From Clostridia bacterium (GTDB lineage Bacteria; Bacillota_A; Clostridia; Oscillospirales; CAG-272): a stretch of DNA of 24,314 bases. Location: positions 1 through 24,314 of the forward strand of contig JAGBGE010000024.1 of assembly GCA_017936125.1 (NCBI GenBank), given 5' to 3'. The notes under the pieces are model-generated. The model searched no databases and was not told the origin of the DNA. It was given only the letters and a program-made list of their open reading frames with translations. Below, one piece after another: positions 7,521-14,812 of this stretch; the stretch's first letter is position 1, and every line of letters starts with the position of its first letter. The translations under genes were made by a program, and so were the position numbers.

Positions 7521-7572
7521 GAATATAAACGTATTTTACGGTACTGTTAGGGTACCCGTCGCCGTCGTCCAT
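7513..7572 (-). CDS. 19-residue leader peptide, candidate regulatory ORF
   Basis: A short ORF encoding MDDGDGYPNSTVKYVYIQA. A strong GGAGG (7581-7577) lies four bases before the ATG, and the ORF begins about 40 bases after the predicted transcription start. Its TAG stop lies in the 5' arm of the leader terminator, so a ribosome near the end of the ORF would prevent the hairpin. The first codons are rich in aspartate (positions 2, 3, 5) with proline at 8. In enterobacterial mgtL, acidic and proline codons early in a leader peptide destabilise ribosomes at low Mg2+; the same idea here is inference. It could also be a decayed copy of a CNNM gene start, since such proteins often begin with an acidic MDDG-like tail. 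Confidence 0.55.
   Translation of the reverse strand: MDDGDGYPNSTVKYVYIQA
7538..7559 (-). promoter_or_regulatory. Hairpin within the leader ORF, possible antiterminator partner
   Basis: The minus-strand RNA can fold ACGG(G)TAC / GTACCGT around a CCTAACA loop. Parts of the same segment, GTACCC (7555-7550) and ACCGTA (7542-7537), can instead pair with GGGTAC (7502-7497) and TACGGT (7499-7494) in the loop and 3' arm of the terminator, giving mutually exclusive structures. Pairings were found by eye without energy calculation. Confidence 0.45.
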
Positions 7573-7615
7573 GCAACCTCCAAAAATAATTGCTATAAAG
7601 CATTATACGAAAGGT

Positions 7616-7644
7616 ATTATATCACATATTTTGTCTAAAGTCAA
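7616..7644 (-). promoter_or_regulatory. SigA-type promoter of the CNNM leader
   Basis: TTGACT (7644-7639), 17-bp spacer, perfect TATAAT (7621-7616). Transcription should begin near 7609, giving a leader of about 200 bases before the CNNM start codon. The 366-base gap between the CNNM and transketolase genes thus holds this promoter, the leader ORF, the attenuator and the divergent transketolase promoter. Confidence 0.85.
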
Positions 7645-7711
7645 GTGCTTTTTGTAATCTTCATCTACAAATCGCAAATTGTAAATAAACTTATTTAATA
7701 CATAATATATA

Positions 7712-7740
7712 TTGACATTTGAGGGAATTTGTAGTAAAAT
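7712..7740 (+). promoter_or_regulatory. SigA-type promoter of the transketolase-pyrH operon
   Basis: A perfect TTGACA (7712-7717), a 17-bp spacer and TAAAAT (7735-7740). It is the only clear promoter ahead of the long plus-strand gene run and lies 30 bases before the first start codon. Confidence 0.85.
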
Positions 7741-7770
7741 ATTATTCGAAAACATTTTACGGAGCGTTTT

Positions 7771-8610
7771 ATGGAACAGACAAAGAAAAAAACTCTAGAG
7801 CAAATTGCAAACAATTTAAGAATCAGCATCGTTGACAGCGTGTATAACGCTAAATGCGGTCATCCCGGCGGCTCGCTTTCGATAGCAGATATAATGGCAT
7901 ATCTCTATTTTGAGGAAATGCGCGTAGATCCAAGCGATCCCAAGAATCCTGCGAGAGATCGCTTCGTTCTTTCTAAGGGACACACCGCGCCTGCGCTTTA
8001 CGCGACGCTTGCGGAGCGTGGATTTTTCCCGAAGGAAGATCTCAAAACTCTTCGTAAAACCTCGTCGTATCTTCAGGGGCACCCTGATATGAAGGGCACT
8101 CCCGGCGTTGATATGTCGACAGGTTCGCTCGGACTCGGCATTTCCGCAGCCTGCGGTATGGCGCTTTCCGCCAAGGTGGGCGGCGATTCCTATCGCGTTT
8201 ACACCGTTCTCGGTGACGGAGAGAGCGAGGAGGGACAGGTTTGGGAGGCTGCGATGTTTGCAGCGCACTACAAGCTTGATAATCTCGTCGCGGTAATCGA
8301 CCTCAACGGATTGCAGATAGACGGTGCTATTACAGAGGTAATGAATCCTACACCCCATGATGAGAAATTCCGTGCATTCGGCTGGCACGTTATCACTATC
8401 GATGCGCACGACTTCGATGAAATCGAGGCAGCATTCGCCGAGGCGAGAACGGTAAAGGGCAAGCCTACTGCGATAATTGCTAAATCGGTTAAGGGCAAGG
8501 GCGTTTCCTTTATGGAGAACAAGTGCGAGTGGCACGGTCAGGCACCCAAGGAGGAGCAGTATAATATTGCTATTGCCGACCTTGAGAAAATTGCAGAAAC
8601 ACTTAAGTAA
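7771..8610 (+). CDS. Transketolase, N-terminal (TPP-binding) subunit
   Basis: 279 residues; one half of a split transketolase, which moves two-carbon ketol units between sugar phosphates in the non-oxidative pentose phosphate pathway. Seen: CGHPGGSLSIADIMAYLYF near residue 29, SKGHTAPALYA near 70, and the thiamine-diphosphate/Mg2+ motif GDGESEEGQ...DLNGLQIDG at about 150-185. The split two-gene arrangement is common in Clostridia and archaea. The start follows GGAG at a 6-base spacing. The partner subunit begins 12 bases downstream. Alternative: a related two-subunit enzyme such as a DXS-like or apulose-type transketolase, but the motifs fit transketolase best. Confidence 0.93.
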   Translation: MEQTKKKTLEQIANNLRISIVDSVYNAKCGHPGGSLSIADIMAYLYFEEMRVDPSDPKNPARDRFVLSKGHTAPALYATLAERGFFPKEDLKTLRKTSSYLQGHPDMKGTPGVDMSTGSLGLGISAACGMALSAKVGGDSYRVYTVLGDGESEEGQVWEAAMFAAHYKLDNLVAVIDLNGLQIDGAITEVMNPTPHDEKFRAFGWHVITIDAHDFDEIEAAFAEARTVKGKPTAIIAKSVKGKGVSFMENKCEWHGQAPKEEQYNIAIADLEKIAETLK

Positions 8611-8622
8611 GAGGTAAAGACA

Positions 8623-9576
8623 ATGGCAGATAAGAAGGCAACAAGAGAGAGCTACGGCGCAGCGCTTGCCGAGCTTGGTGAAAAATATGATTTCCTCGTT
8701 CTTGACGCTGACCTTGCGGCAGCTACCAAGACGGGTATGTTCAAGAAGAAGTTTCCCGACAGATTTTTCGACTGCGGTATTGCCGAGGGCAATATGGTCA
8801 GCGTTGCGGCGGGTATAGCCGCTACGGGCAGGAAGGTGTTTGCCACCTCGTTTGCGATGTTCGCGGCTGGCAGAGCCTATGAGCAGGTGAGAAATACTAT
8901 CGGTTATCCCCACCTTAACGTAAATATCGTCGGCACGCACGCCAGCATCACGGTTGGCGAGGACGGTGCGACGCATCAGTGTAACGAGGATCTCGCGCTT
9001 ATGCGCACTATTCCCGGAATGACGGTGATTTGTCCTGCCGATGCTACCGAGGCTTTCGCAGCGGTTGAGGCGGTGCTTAATCACGACGGTCCCTGCTATC
9101 TTCGCTTCGGCAGATTCGCAGTACCGGATCTTACACCGGAGATCGTTCCCGATTATAAGTTTGAAATCGGCAAGGGCGTTACCTACCGAGAGGGAAGTGA
9201 CGTTACAATTGTCGCTAACGGATATATGGCGCACCTTGCGCTTGAGGCAGCCGATATTCTCGCCGCAGAGGGTATCTCTGCCGGCGTTATAAACCTACAT
9301 ACAATTAAGCCGCTTGACACGGAGCTTATCGTCAGCGCGGCTAAGAAGACTGGCGCTATCGTCACAGCAGAGGAGCATAGCATCGTTGGCGGTCTTGGCG
9401 CAGCGGTTTGCGAGGCTCTTGCGGAGACTTATCCGGTTCCCGTGCTTCGCGTTGGTGTACAGGACACCTTTGGCAGAAGCGGTCAGGTTCCCGAGCTTCT
9501 TGAGATGTACGGTCTCACAGCTGCTAATATTGCCGATAAGGCAAGACGTGCGGTTGCTATGAAGCAGGGCAGATAA
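8623..9576 (+). CDS. Transketolase, C-terminal (pyrimidine-binding) subunit
   Basis: 317 residues; the second half of the split transketolase. Seen: VLDADLAAATKTGMF at the N terminus, the DCGIAEGNMVSVAAGIAATG segment carrying the glutamate that activates the thiamine cofactor, the THASITVGEDGATHQ loop at about 105-120, and a C-terminal transketolase domain (TAEEHSIVGGLGAAVCEAL) from about residue 195. GAGGTAAAGA precedes the ATG. The 12-base gap to the N subunit indicates translation from the same mRNA. No terminator is seen before pyrH, 35 bases downstream, so the pair probably heads the pyrH-frr gene run. Confidence 0.93.
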   Translation: MADKKATRESYGAALAELGEKYDFLVLDADLAAATKTGMFKKKFPDRFFDCGIAEGNMVSVAAGIAATGRKVFATSFAMFAAGRAYEQVRNTIGYPHLNVNIVGTHASITVGEDGATHQCNEDLALMRTIPGMTVICPADATEAFAAVEAVLNHDGPCYLRFGRFAVPDLTPEIVPDYKFEIGKGVTYREGSDVTIVANGYMAHLALEAADILAAEGISAGVINLHTIKPLDTELIVSAAKKTGAIVTAEEHSIVGGLGAAVCEALAETYPVPVLRVGVQDTFGRSGQVPELLEMYGLTAANIADKARRAVAMKQGR

Positions 9577-9611
9577 TCAAACGGATTTTTATAAAAGGGG
9601 ATGTTAAATAT

Positions 9612-10310
9612 ATGAAACGCGTATTACTTAAGCTCTCGGGAGAGGCGCTCTCTGCCGGTACGGGTGAGATTTACGACTGCAATTTTGTCGACAAGGTTGC
9701 CGCAACCCTCAAGGAATGCAGTGATAAGGGTTACGAGATAGCTATTGTAGTAGGTGCAGGCAATATCTGGCGCGGCAGATCGGGTGGTGAGATGGATCGT
9801 ATTGATGCCGACCGTATGGGTATGCTTGCTACGGTTATTAACTCTATTTGCCTGAAGGACGCAATTGTTAGAGCAGGCGCGGAGGCGGTGGTTATGACCT
9901 CCGTTGCTATGTATCCCTTCGCAGAGCATTATTCGTCTGACGCGGCAAAGGAAGCGCTTTCGGCAGGAAAGATAGTGATTCTCGGCGGCGGACTTGGCGT
10001 TCCGTTTCTCTCGACAGACACCGCGGGCGCGGTGAGGGCTGCGGAGATCGGCGCTGACGCTATGCTTATGGCGAAGAATATTGACTACATTTACAGTGAT
10101 GATCCTAAGAGCAATCCTGATGCCAAGCCTATTATTAACATTAAGGCATCTGAGGTTCTCGCCAAAAATCTTAAGGCAATCGACGCTACCGCGACGGCAT
10201 TCTGTCTGTCGGCAGGTATGCCTATACGAGTTTTCGGACTCAAGACTCCCGACGATATTCTTAAAGCTATGAGCGGAGAGAGCGTTGGAACTGTTATTAG
10301 CGCAGAATAA
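9612..10310 (+). CDS. pyrH: UMP kinase
   Basis: 232-residue amino-acid-kinase-fold enzyme that phosphorylates UMP to UDP with ATP. Seen: MKRVLLKLSGEAL with the phosphate-binding lysine and LSGEAL loop, VVGAGNIWRG, DRMGMLATVINSICLKDA, the GGGLGVPFLSTDTAAVRA-type core, and the IYSDDPKSNPDAK nucleotide-binding turn. Length matches the usual 235-240. AAAAGGGGA provides the Shine-Dalgarno. It lies directly upstream of frr as in most bacteria, but rpsB and tsf, which normally precede it, are replaced by transketolase genes. Confidence 0.97.
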   Translation: MKRVLLKLSGEALSAGTGEIYDCNFVDKVAATLKECSDKGYEIAIVVGAGNIWRGRSGGEMDRIDADRMGMLATVINSICLKDAIVRAGAEAVVMTSVAMYPFAEHYSSDAAKEALSAGKIVILGGGLGVPFLSTDTAGAVRAAEIGADAMLMAKNIDYIYSDDPKSNPDAKPIINIKASEVLAKNLKAIDATATAFCLSAGMPIRVFGLKTPDDILKAMSGESVGTVISAE

Positions 10311-10352
10311 TATTTTAATTTTTACATAAATTTGAAAGGCGAGGTTAACACT

Positions 10353-10907
10353 ATGAAGCTTGATACTAAAATTTACGAAGAAAAAATGAAGAAGACTATT
10401 GCGTCTTATGAAGATAATCTGTCTACAATAAGAGCAGGCAGAGCTAATCCCGACGTTCTCAAGAAGATCAGCGTTGATTATTACGGCTCTCCCACACCTA
10501 TCTCCTCTATCGCGGAGATCAAGGTTACCGATGCTCGCACTATTATGATCACCGCTTGGGATAAGTCTATTATGAAGGGTATCGAGAAGGCGATTCTTAC
10601 ATCCGATCTCGGTATCAATCCCCAGAGTGACGGTACTGCTATCCGTCTTTCCTTCCCCCCCACTACCGAGGAGCGCAGAAAGGAGCTTTCCAAGCAGATC
10701 TCCAAGCTCGGTGAGGACGCGAAGGTTGCTATCCGTAACATCCGCCGTGACGCTAACGATAAGGTAAAGGCAGACAAGAAGAATTCTGTTATGACCGAGG
10801 ACGAGGCTAAGGCTTCGGATAAGAACGTTCAGGATCTTACCGATAAGTACATCAAGGAAATTGACAGTATTACCGCAAAAAAGGCAAAGGAAATAATGGA
10901 GATTTAA
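10353..10907 (+). CDS. frr: Ribosome recycling factor
   Basis: 184 residues, standard length. It splits post-termination ribosomes together with EF-G. Seen: the LSTIRAGRANPDVL segment near residues 26-39, YYGSPTPISSIAEIKV, the INPQSDGTAIRLSFPPTTEERRKELSK region, and NIRRDANDKVK with the conserved arginines near 130. The start is the ATG after GGCGAGG; an in-frame ATG seven codons upstream overlaps the Shine-Dalgarno and adds residues no RRF has. Codon use is strongly biased to preferred codons, as expected of a highly expressed gene. Confidence 0.97.
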   Translation: MKLDTKIYEEKMKKTIASYEDNLSTIRAGRANPDVLKKISVDYYGSPTPISSIAEIKVTDARTIMITAWDKSIMKGIEKAILTSDLGINPQSDGTAIRLSFPPTTEERRKELSKQISKLGEDAKVAIRNIRRDANDKVKADKKNSVMTEDEAKASDKNVQDLTDKYIKEIDSITAKKAKEIMEI

Positions 10908-10929
10908 TTTCTCAAAACAGGAGCTTATT

Positions 10930-11688
10930 TTGGCAATTTTCAAGGAAGAACCGAAGAATACCCAGATACCCCCAAAGTCTGTTGCCATCATTATGGACGG
11001 AAACGGCAGATGGGCGAAAAAGCGTGGCTTGCCGAGAAGCGCAGGTCACGCGGAGGGGGCGAAAAATGTAATCAACGTACTGCGCGCATTAAGAAAAATA
11101 GGCGTGCAGCACGTCACTCTTTATGCCTTTTCGACAGAGAATTGGAGAAGGCCTAGAGAGGAGGTCGATGCTCTTATGAATATATTTGAGCAATACGCGG
11201 ATGAGATAATTAAAAAAAGCGCCTCAAAAGAAATCGACTTTACGGTTAAATTTGTCGGTGATAAATCCGGGCTCGCCGAGAGCCTCCGTGAGAAATGCAT
11301 AGAGGCGGAGAGAGTGACCGCAGGACACCCGTTCGTCTGCAATATAGCCTTGAACTACGGTGGCAGGAGCGAGATAGTAAATGCGGCCAATCTGGCTATC
11401 GCCGACGGGCACACCGCGCTTACCGAGGACATTCTTTCACGCTATATGTATACTGCTGCTTCTCCCGACCCCGACCTTGTTATCAGAACGGGCGGCAACT
11501 TGCGTATATCTAACTTTCTTCTTTGGCAGATTGCCTATTCAGAGTTTATTATAACCGACACCCTCTGGCCTGATTTCAGTCAGGAGGATGTCGAAAAATG
11601 TATATCCGATTTTTACCTTAGAAGCCGTCGCTTCGGCGGCCTTGATCCAGAGGATTCCGAAAGTGAGGCCAATACAGAAAGCAAATGA
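10930..11688 (+). CDS. uppS: Undecaprenyl diphosphate synthase (cis-prenyltransferase), TTG start
   Basis: 252 residues. It condenses isopentenyl diphosphate onto farnesyl diphosphate to make the C55 lipid carrier for wall synthesis. Seen: AIIMDGNGRWAKKRGLPRSAGHAEGAKNV with catalytic Asp23, TLYAFSTENWRRPREEV, NYGGRSEIVNA and RTGGNLRISNFLLWQIAYSEF. In that last motif asparagine stands where most family members have glutamate (RTGGE/RTSGE). The TTG start is supported by AGGAG seven bases before it and by the expected N-terminal length. Its stop overlaps the cdsA start by four bases (ATGA), implying coupled translation. Confidence 0.95.
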   Translation: MAIFKEEPKNTQIPPKSVAIIMDGNGRWAKKRGLPRSAGHAEGAKNVINVLRALRKIGVQHVTLYAFSTENWRRPREEVDALMNIFEQYADEIIKKSASKEIDFTVKFVGDKSGLAESLREKCIEAERVTAGHPFVCNIALNYGGRSEIVNAANLAIADGHTALTEDILSRYMYTAASPDPDLVIRTGGNLRISNFLLWQIAYSEFIITDTLWPDFSQEDVEKCISDFYLRSRRFGGLDPEDSESEANTESK

Positions 11689-12527
11689 AACAAAGACTTA
11701 TAACGGCGCTAATATTAATTGTTATCGCGCTGCCTATTGTAATTTTTTCAAATTATATAATATATCCAATAGTCCTTTCTATAATAGCGGTTAGAGCCGC
11801 GTTTGAATTTCTTCGTGTCTTCGGAGTAGAGCGCAGGCTGCTTGTGGTCATCCCTGCGTATCTCCTTGCGGCAGCATTTCCGCAGTTTGGATATTTCGTT
11901 GAGGAGAGCAGCTTTATCACCTATCTTGCGGTGCTTGCAGCATCACTTTTCGTGTATATGCTTCTCTTGATGGGAATCAGCGTGTTCTCAAAGGGAAATA
12001 TACCGTTTGCAAGGATTTCCGAGATATTCACCGCGATTACGTATGTGGTTGTGTCATTTTCGTCGCTTTCGCTTCTCAGATATATGGATAAGGATATAGG
12101 AGTATTTCTTATCGTTCTTGCATGCCTTGCATCCTGGCTTTGCGACGCGGGCGCGTATGCATTCGGTATGATGTTCGGTAAGCATAAGCTGATACCCGAG
12201 ATCAGCCCGAAGAAGACGGTTGAGGGCGCGGTAGGCGGTATCCTTACGGTTACGCTTCTTCTTCCTTTGTACGGTCTTGCGCTGGATTTCGTAGTTGTAA
12301 ATATTCAGGTTAATTACCTGTATCTTTTCATACTCGGCTTCCTTCTTTCCGTAGTTTCACAGCTCGGCGACCTCGTTGCCTCGCTCATCAAGCGCGAGTA
12401 CGGAGTTAAGGATTACGGTAGAATTTTCCCCGGTCACGGTGGAGTAATGGATAGATTTGATTCGCTTCTTGCCGTAACGACCGTTTTGCTGATACTTATT
12501 GCGATATTACCACCCTTTACAATGTAA
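11685..12527 (+). CDS. cdsA: Phosphatidate cytidylyltransferase (CDP-diglyceride synthase)
   Basis: 280 residues; forms CDP-diacylglycerol from CTP and phosphatidic acid at the membrane, the entry to phospholipid head-group synthesis. Hydrophobic throughout with about eight membrane segments. The C-terminal CDS signature is complete: SLIKREYGVKDYGRIFPGHGGVMDRFDS at about residues 235-262, with the DRFD acidic pair for metal binding. No separate Shine-Dalgarno is needed because the ATG overlaps the uppS stop. An intrinsic terminator follows within ten bases. Confidence 0.95.
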   Translation: MKQRLITALILIVIALPIVIFSNYIIYPIVLSIIAVRAAFEFLRVFGVERRLLVVIPAYLLAAAFPQFGYFVEESSFITYLAVLAASLFVYMLLLMGISVFSKGNIPFARISEIFTAITYVVVSFSSLSLLRYMDKDIGVFLIVLACLASWLCDAGAYAFGMMFGKHKLIPEISPKKTVEGAVGGILTVTLLLPLYGLALDFVVVNIQVNYLYLFILGFLLSVVSQLGDLVASLIKREYGVKDYGRIFPGHGGVMDRFDSLLAVTTVLLILIAILPPFTM

Positions 12528-12533
12528 TGAAAA

Positions 12534-12567
12534 AACCGCCGCGACCATAGGTAGCGTGGCGGTTTTT
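12534..12567 (+). terminator. Internal terminator between cdsA and dxr
   Basis: AACCGCCGCG (12534-12543) pairs with CGTGGCGGTT (12555-12564) with one wobble and an 11-base loop, followed by TTTTT ending at 12567. No clear promoter follows before dxr, so it probably lowers rather than stops expression of the downstream genes. Confidence 0.75.
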
Positions 12568-12606
12568 GAAACCGAAAAACTCCGTATTATAGGAGAAAAT
12601 TGATCT

Positions 12607-13746
12607 ATGACTAAAACTATTGCTATTCTCGGCGCGACCGGCTCTGTCGGCAGACAGGCGCAAGAGGTTGCAGAGGCACGAGGATATAAGGTGGATTTAA
12701 TCACCGCCAACCGCGATTATATTGCGGCAGAGGAAGCGGCGAGGAGATTTTCACCGACCACCGTGGTTATGGCGGACGAGGCTGCCGCAGGCGAGCTGCG
12801 CACGCGACTTGCCGATACGGATACAACGGTACTTTCCGGCAAGAATGCGATATGTGAGAGCGTTAAGGCAAGCGCAGCCGACACGGTTGTAAATTCCATA
12901 CTTGGCGAGGCGGGGCTTGCTCCCACTCTTGCCACTCTCGAGTCGGGAAAGCGGCTTGCCCTTTCTAACAAGGAGTCGCTTGTTATCGCAGGCGAGATAG
13001 TTATGCGCCTTGCCAGAGAGAATAATGCAGAGATAATTCCGGTTGACAGCGAGCATTCTGCGATTTTTCAGTCATTAAAATCGGGCAGAAAAGCAGAGCT
13101 TCGCCGTATCATACTCACCGCCTCGGGCGGTCCGGTCTTCGGCAAGAGCCGTGATGAGCTCCGTCAGGTCACCCTTGCCGACACTCTTGCTCACCCAACA
13201 TGGAGAATGGGTAAGAAAATTACGGTGGATAGCGCAACCCTTATGAACAAGGGATTTGAGATAATTGAGGCGGCGCATCTATTCTCTGTGGATGCAGAGA
13301 AAATCGAGGTTGTCGTTCACCGTGAGAGTATACTTCACTCAGCCGTTGAATATATTGATAATGCAATTATCGGCGAATTTTCGCTTCCCGATATGCGCGC
13401 CTGCGTTCAGTACGCAGTCGATTATCCCGAGAGGCACGAGGGCGTGGTCGCACCGCTTGATCTTATCTCGCTAGGCAAGCTGACCTTTTTGCCTCCCGAC
13501 CTTGAGGCGTTTCCGCTGCTCTCTATGGCGAAGCGAGCTCTCTTTGACGGTGGCGCGATGCCCGCGGTACTCAACGCGGCGGACGAGGTCGCGGTCGAGG
13601 CATTCCTTAGCGGGAAAATTAAGTTCCACGAGATATCCGAGAGCGTAATCAACACCTACGAGCGTATGACGGCTGCAAGAAATGCTGTGTCGCTCGACGA
13701 AATCATAGCCGCCGACCGTGAGGCGCGCGCTATCACATTAAAATAA
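12607..13746 (+). CDS. dxr: 1-deoxy-D-xylulose 5-phosphate reductoisomerase
   Basis: 379 residues, normal length. It converts DXP to MEP with NADPH, the first committed step of the MEP isoprenoid route. Seen: NADPH loop GATGSVG at residues 9-15, metal ligands in VDSEHSAIFQ (Asp147, Glu149), the SGGPF-like loop as TASGGPVFG, and the phosphate-binding motif VDSATLMNKGFE (Ser209, Asn214, Lys215, Glu218). The Shine-Dalgarno AGGAG lies about 11 bases before the ATG, slightly far. Together with IspG two genes on, it shows this organism uses the MEP pathway and so feeds UppS. Confidence 0.97.
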   Translation: MTKTIAILGATGSVGRQAQEVAEARGYKVDLITANRDYIAAEEAARRFSPTTVVMADEAAAGELRTRLADTDTTVLSGKNAICESVKASAADTVVNSILGEAGLAPTLATLESGKRLALSNKESLVIAGEIVMRLARENNAEIIPVDSEHSAIFQSLKSGRKAELRRIILTASGGPVFGKSRDELRQVTLADTLAHPTWRMGKKITVDSATLMNKGFEIIEAAHLFSVDAEKIEVVVHRESILHSAVEYIDNAIIGEFSLPDMRACVQYAVDYPERHEGVVAPLDLISLGKLTFLPPDLEAFPLLSMAKRALFDGGAMPAVLNAADEVAVEAFLSGKIKFHEISESVINTYERMTAARNAVSLDEIIAADREARAITLK

Positions 13747-13759
13747 CAGGAGAAACACT

Positions 13760-14803
13760 TTGGGCACAATATTAACCGTACTTATAGCAATTTTAGTTTT
13801 CGGCTTTCTTATTTTTATACACGAATTCGGACACTATATTTTTGCAAGAATATTCAAGGTAACTATCAAGGAATTCTCGATAGGAATGGGACCGAAAATT
13901 CTTAAATATACCTCTAAAAAGACGGGTATTTGCTATGCAATATCCGCCGTACCCCTTGGCGGATACGTTGCTATGGCAGGTGAGGATGAGGAATCCGACG
14001 ACCCGAACGCCTTTAACAAAAAGCCTGCTTGGCAGCGACTTATAATCACGGTTGCTGGCGCGACTATAAACATTCTTGCAGGCGTTATCGCAGTAATAAT
14101 CATCACCGCATTTGTTCGTATCGGCGGCACCACGGTGCACAGCTTCCAGGATACCGAGTATGAGATTTCCTCCGAGGATTCCGGACTTATGGCAGGTGAT
14201 ACGATTATCAGAGTGGACGGTAAGCGCGTGAGAATTGCCGACGAGCTTTCTTATGAAATTATGCGCCGCGGCAATGAGCCTGTCGACCTCACGGTTATTC
14301 GTGACGGCGAGGAAATCGTTCTTGAAAACGTTGAATTTCCTACCGCGGAGGATTCCGGTCAGGTCTTTGGTATGATGGACTTTATGATAGTTGCCAAGGA
14401 AAAAACCTTTGGCAATACTATGGGATACGCATTCTCTAAATCGGCGCTGATAATCCGTATGACCTGGGAGGGAATAATCGACCTTATCCGTGGCAGATAC
14501 GGTCTTAATGCCGTTTCAGGCCCCGTAGGAATTTCCGCTGCCATAGGAGATGCTGCGAGAGCAGGAGTGCTTCAGCTTCTCAATATAGTGGCGATTATCA
14601 GCATCAACCTGGGAGTAATGAATCTTTTGCCTATTCCCGCACTTGACGGTGGAAGAATGATAACGATTCTCGCGGAAATGGTATCAGGCAAGAAAATTCC
14701 CGATAGGATTGAGGCAACTATCAATGCCGTAGGCCTTGCTGTGCTTCTCGGTCTCTCGGTGATAATACTCATAAAAGACGTAATAATGCTCATTATAGGA
14801 TAG
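13760..14803 (+). CDS. rseP: RseP/RasP-type site-2 membrane metalloprotease, TTG start
   Basis: 347 residues. Site-2 proteases cut transmembrane segments of anti-sigma factors and signal-peptide remnants. Seen: HExxH zinc motif HEFGH at residues 21-25 in the first membrane helix, YVAMAGEDEE loop, a membrane segment at about 95-115, one PDZ domain at about 120-190, and LDG at 295-297 (NLLPIPALDGGRM) giving the third zinc ligand. It has a single PDZ domain, as is usual in Firmicutes. The TTG start has CAGGAGAA at a good spacing. An anti-sigma substrate cannot be named from this window. Confidence 0.95.
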   Translation: MGTILTVLIAILVFGFLIFIHEFGHYIFARIFKVTIKEFSIGMGPKILKYTSKKTGICYAISAVPLGGYVAMAGEDEESDDPNAFNKKPAWQRLIITVAGATINILAGVIAVIIITAFVRIGGTTVHSFQDTEYEISSEDSGLMAGDTIIRVDGKRVRIADELSYEIMRRGNEPVDLTVIRDGEEIVLENVEFPTAEDSGQVFGMMDFMIVAKEKTFGNTMGYAFSKSALIIRMTWEGIIDLIRGRYGLNAVSGPVGISAAIGDAARAGVLQLLNIVAIISINLGVMNLLPIPALDGGRMITILAEMVSGKKIPDRIEATINAVGLAVLLGLSVIILIKDVIMLIIG

Positions 14804-14812
14804 GAAACACCC

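Noticed and set aside
7440..7610. M-box (ykoK) or yybP-ykoY riboswitch before the CNNM gene
   Set aside because: A metal riboswitch was the first idea given the neighbour, but the conserved strings I know for these classes are absent; the leader ORF and terminator explain the sequence better.
7816..9234. 472-codon minus-strand open frame opposite both transketolase genes
   Set aside because: It spans two well-supported genes and their gap; long antisense frames are expected from the codon bias, and no motif is seen.
10332..10352. Upstream ATG for frr
   Set aside because: It lies before the Shine-Dalgarno of ATG 10353 and would add seven residues not found in the family.
9624..10991. 455-codon minus-strand open frame opposite pyrH, frr and the uppS start
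   Set aside because: Same reasoning: antisense to three certain genes, low-complexity translation, no ribosome site considered convincing.
12566..12592. Promoter for dxr right after the internal terminator
   Set aside because: TTGAAA is present, but possible -10 boxes lie only 13-15 bases away and merge into the Shine-Dalgarno.
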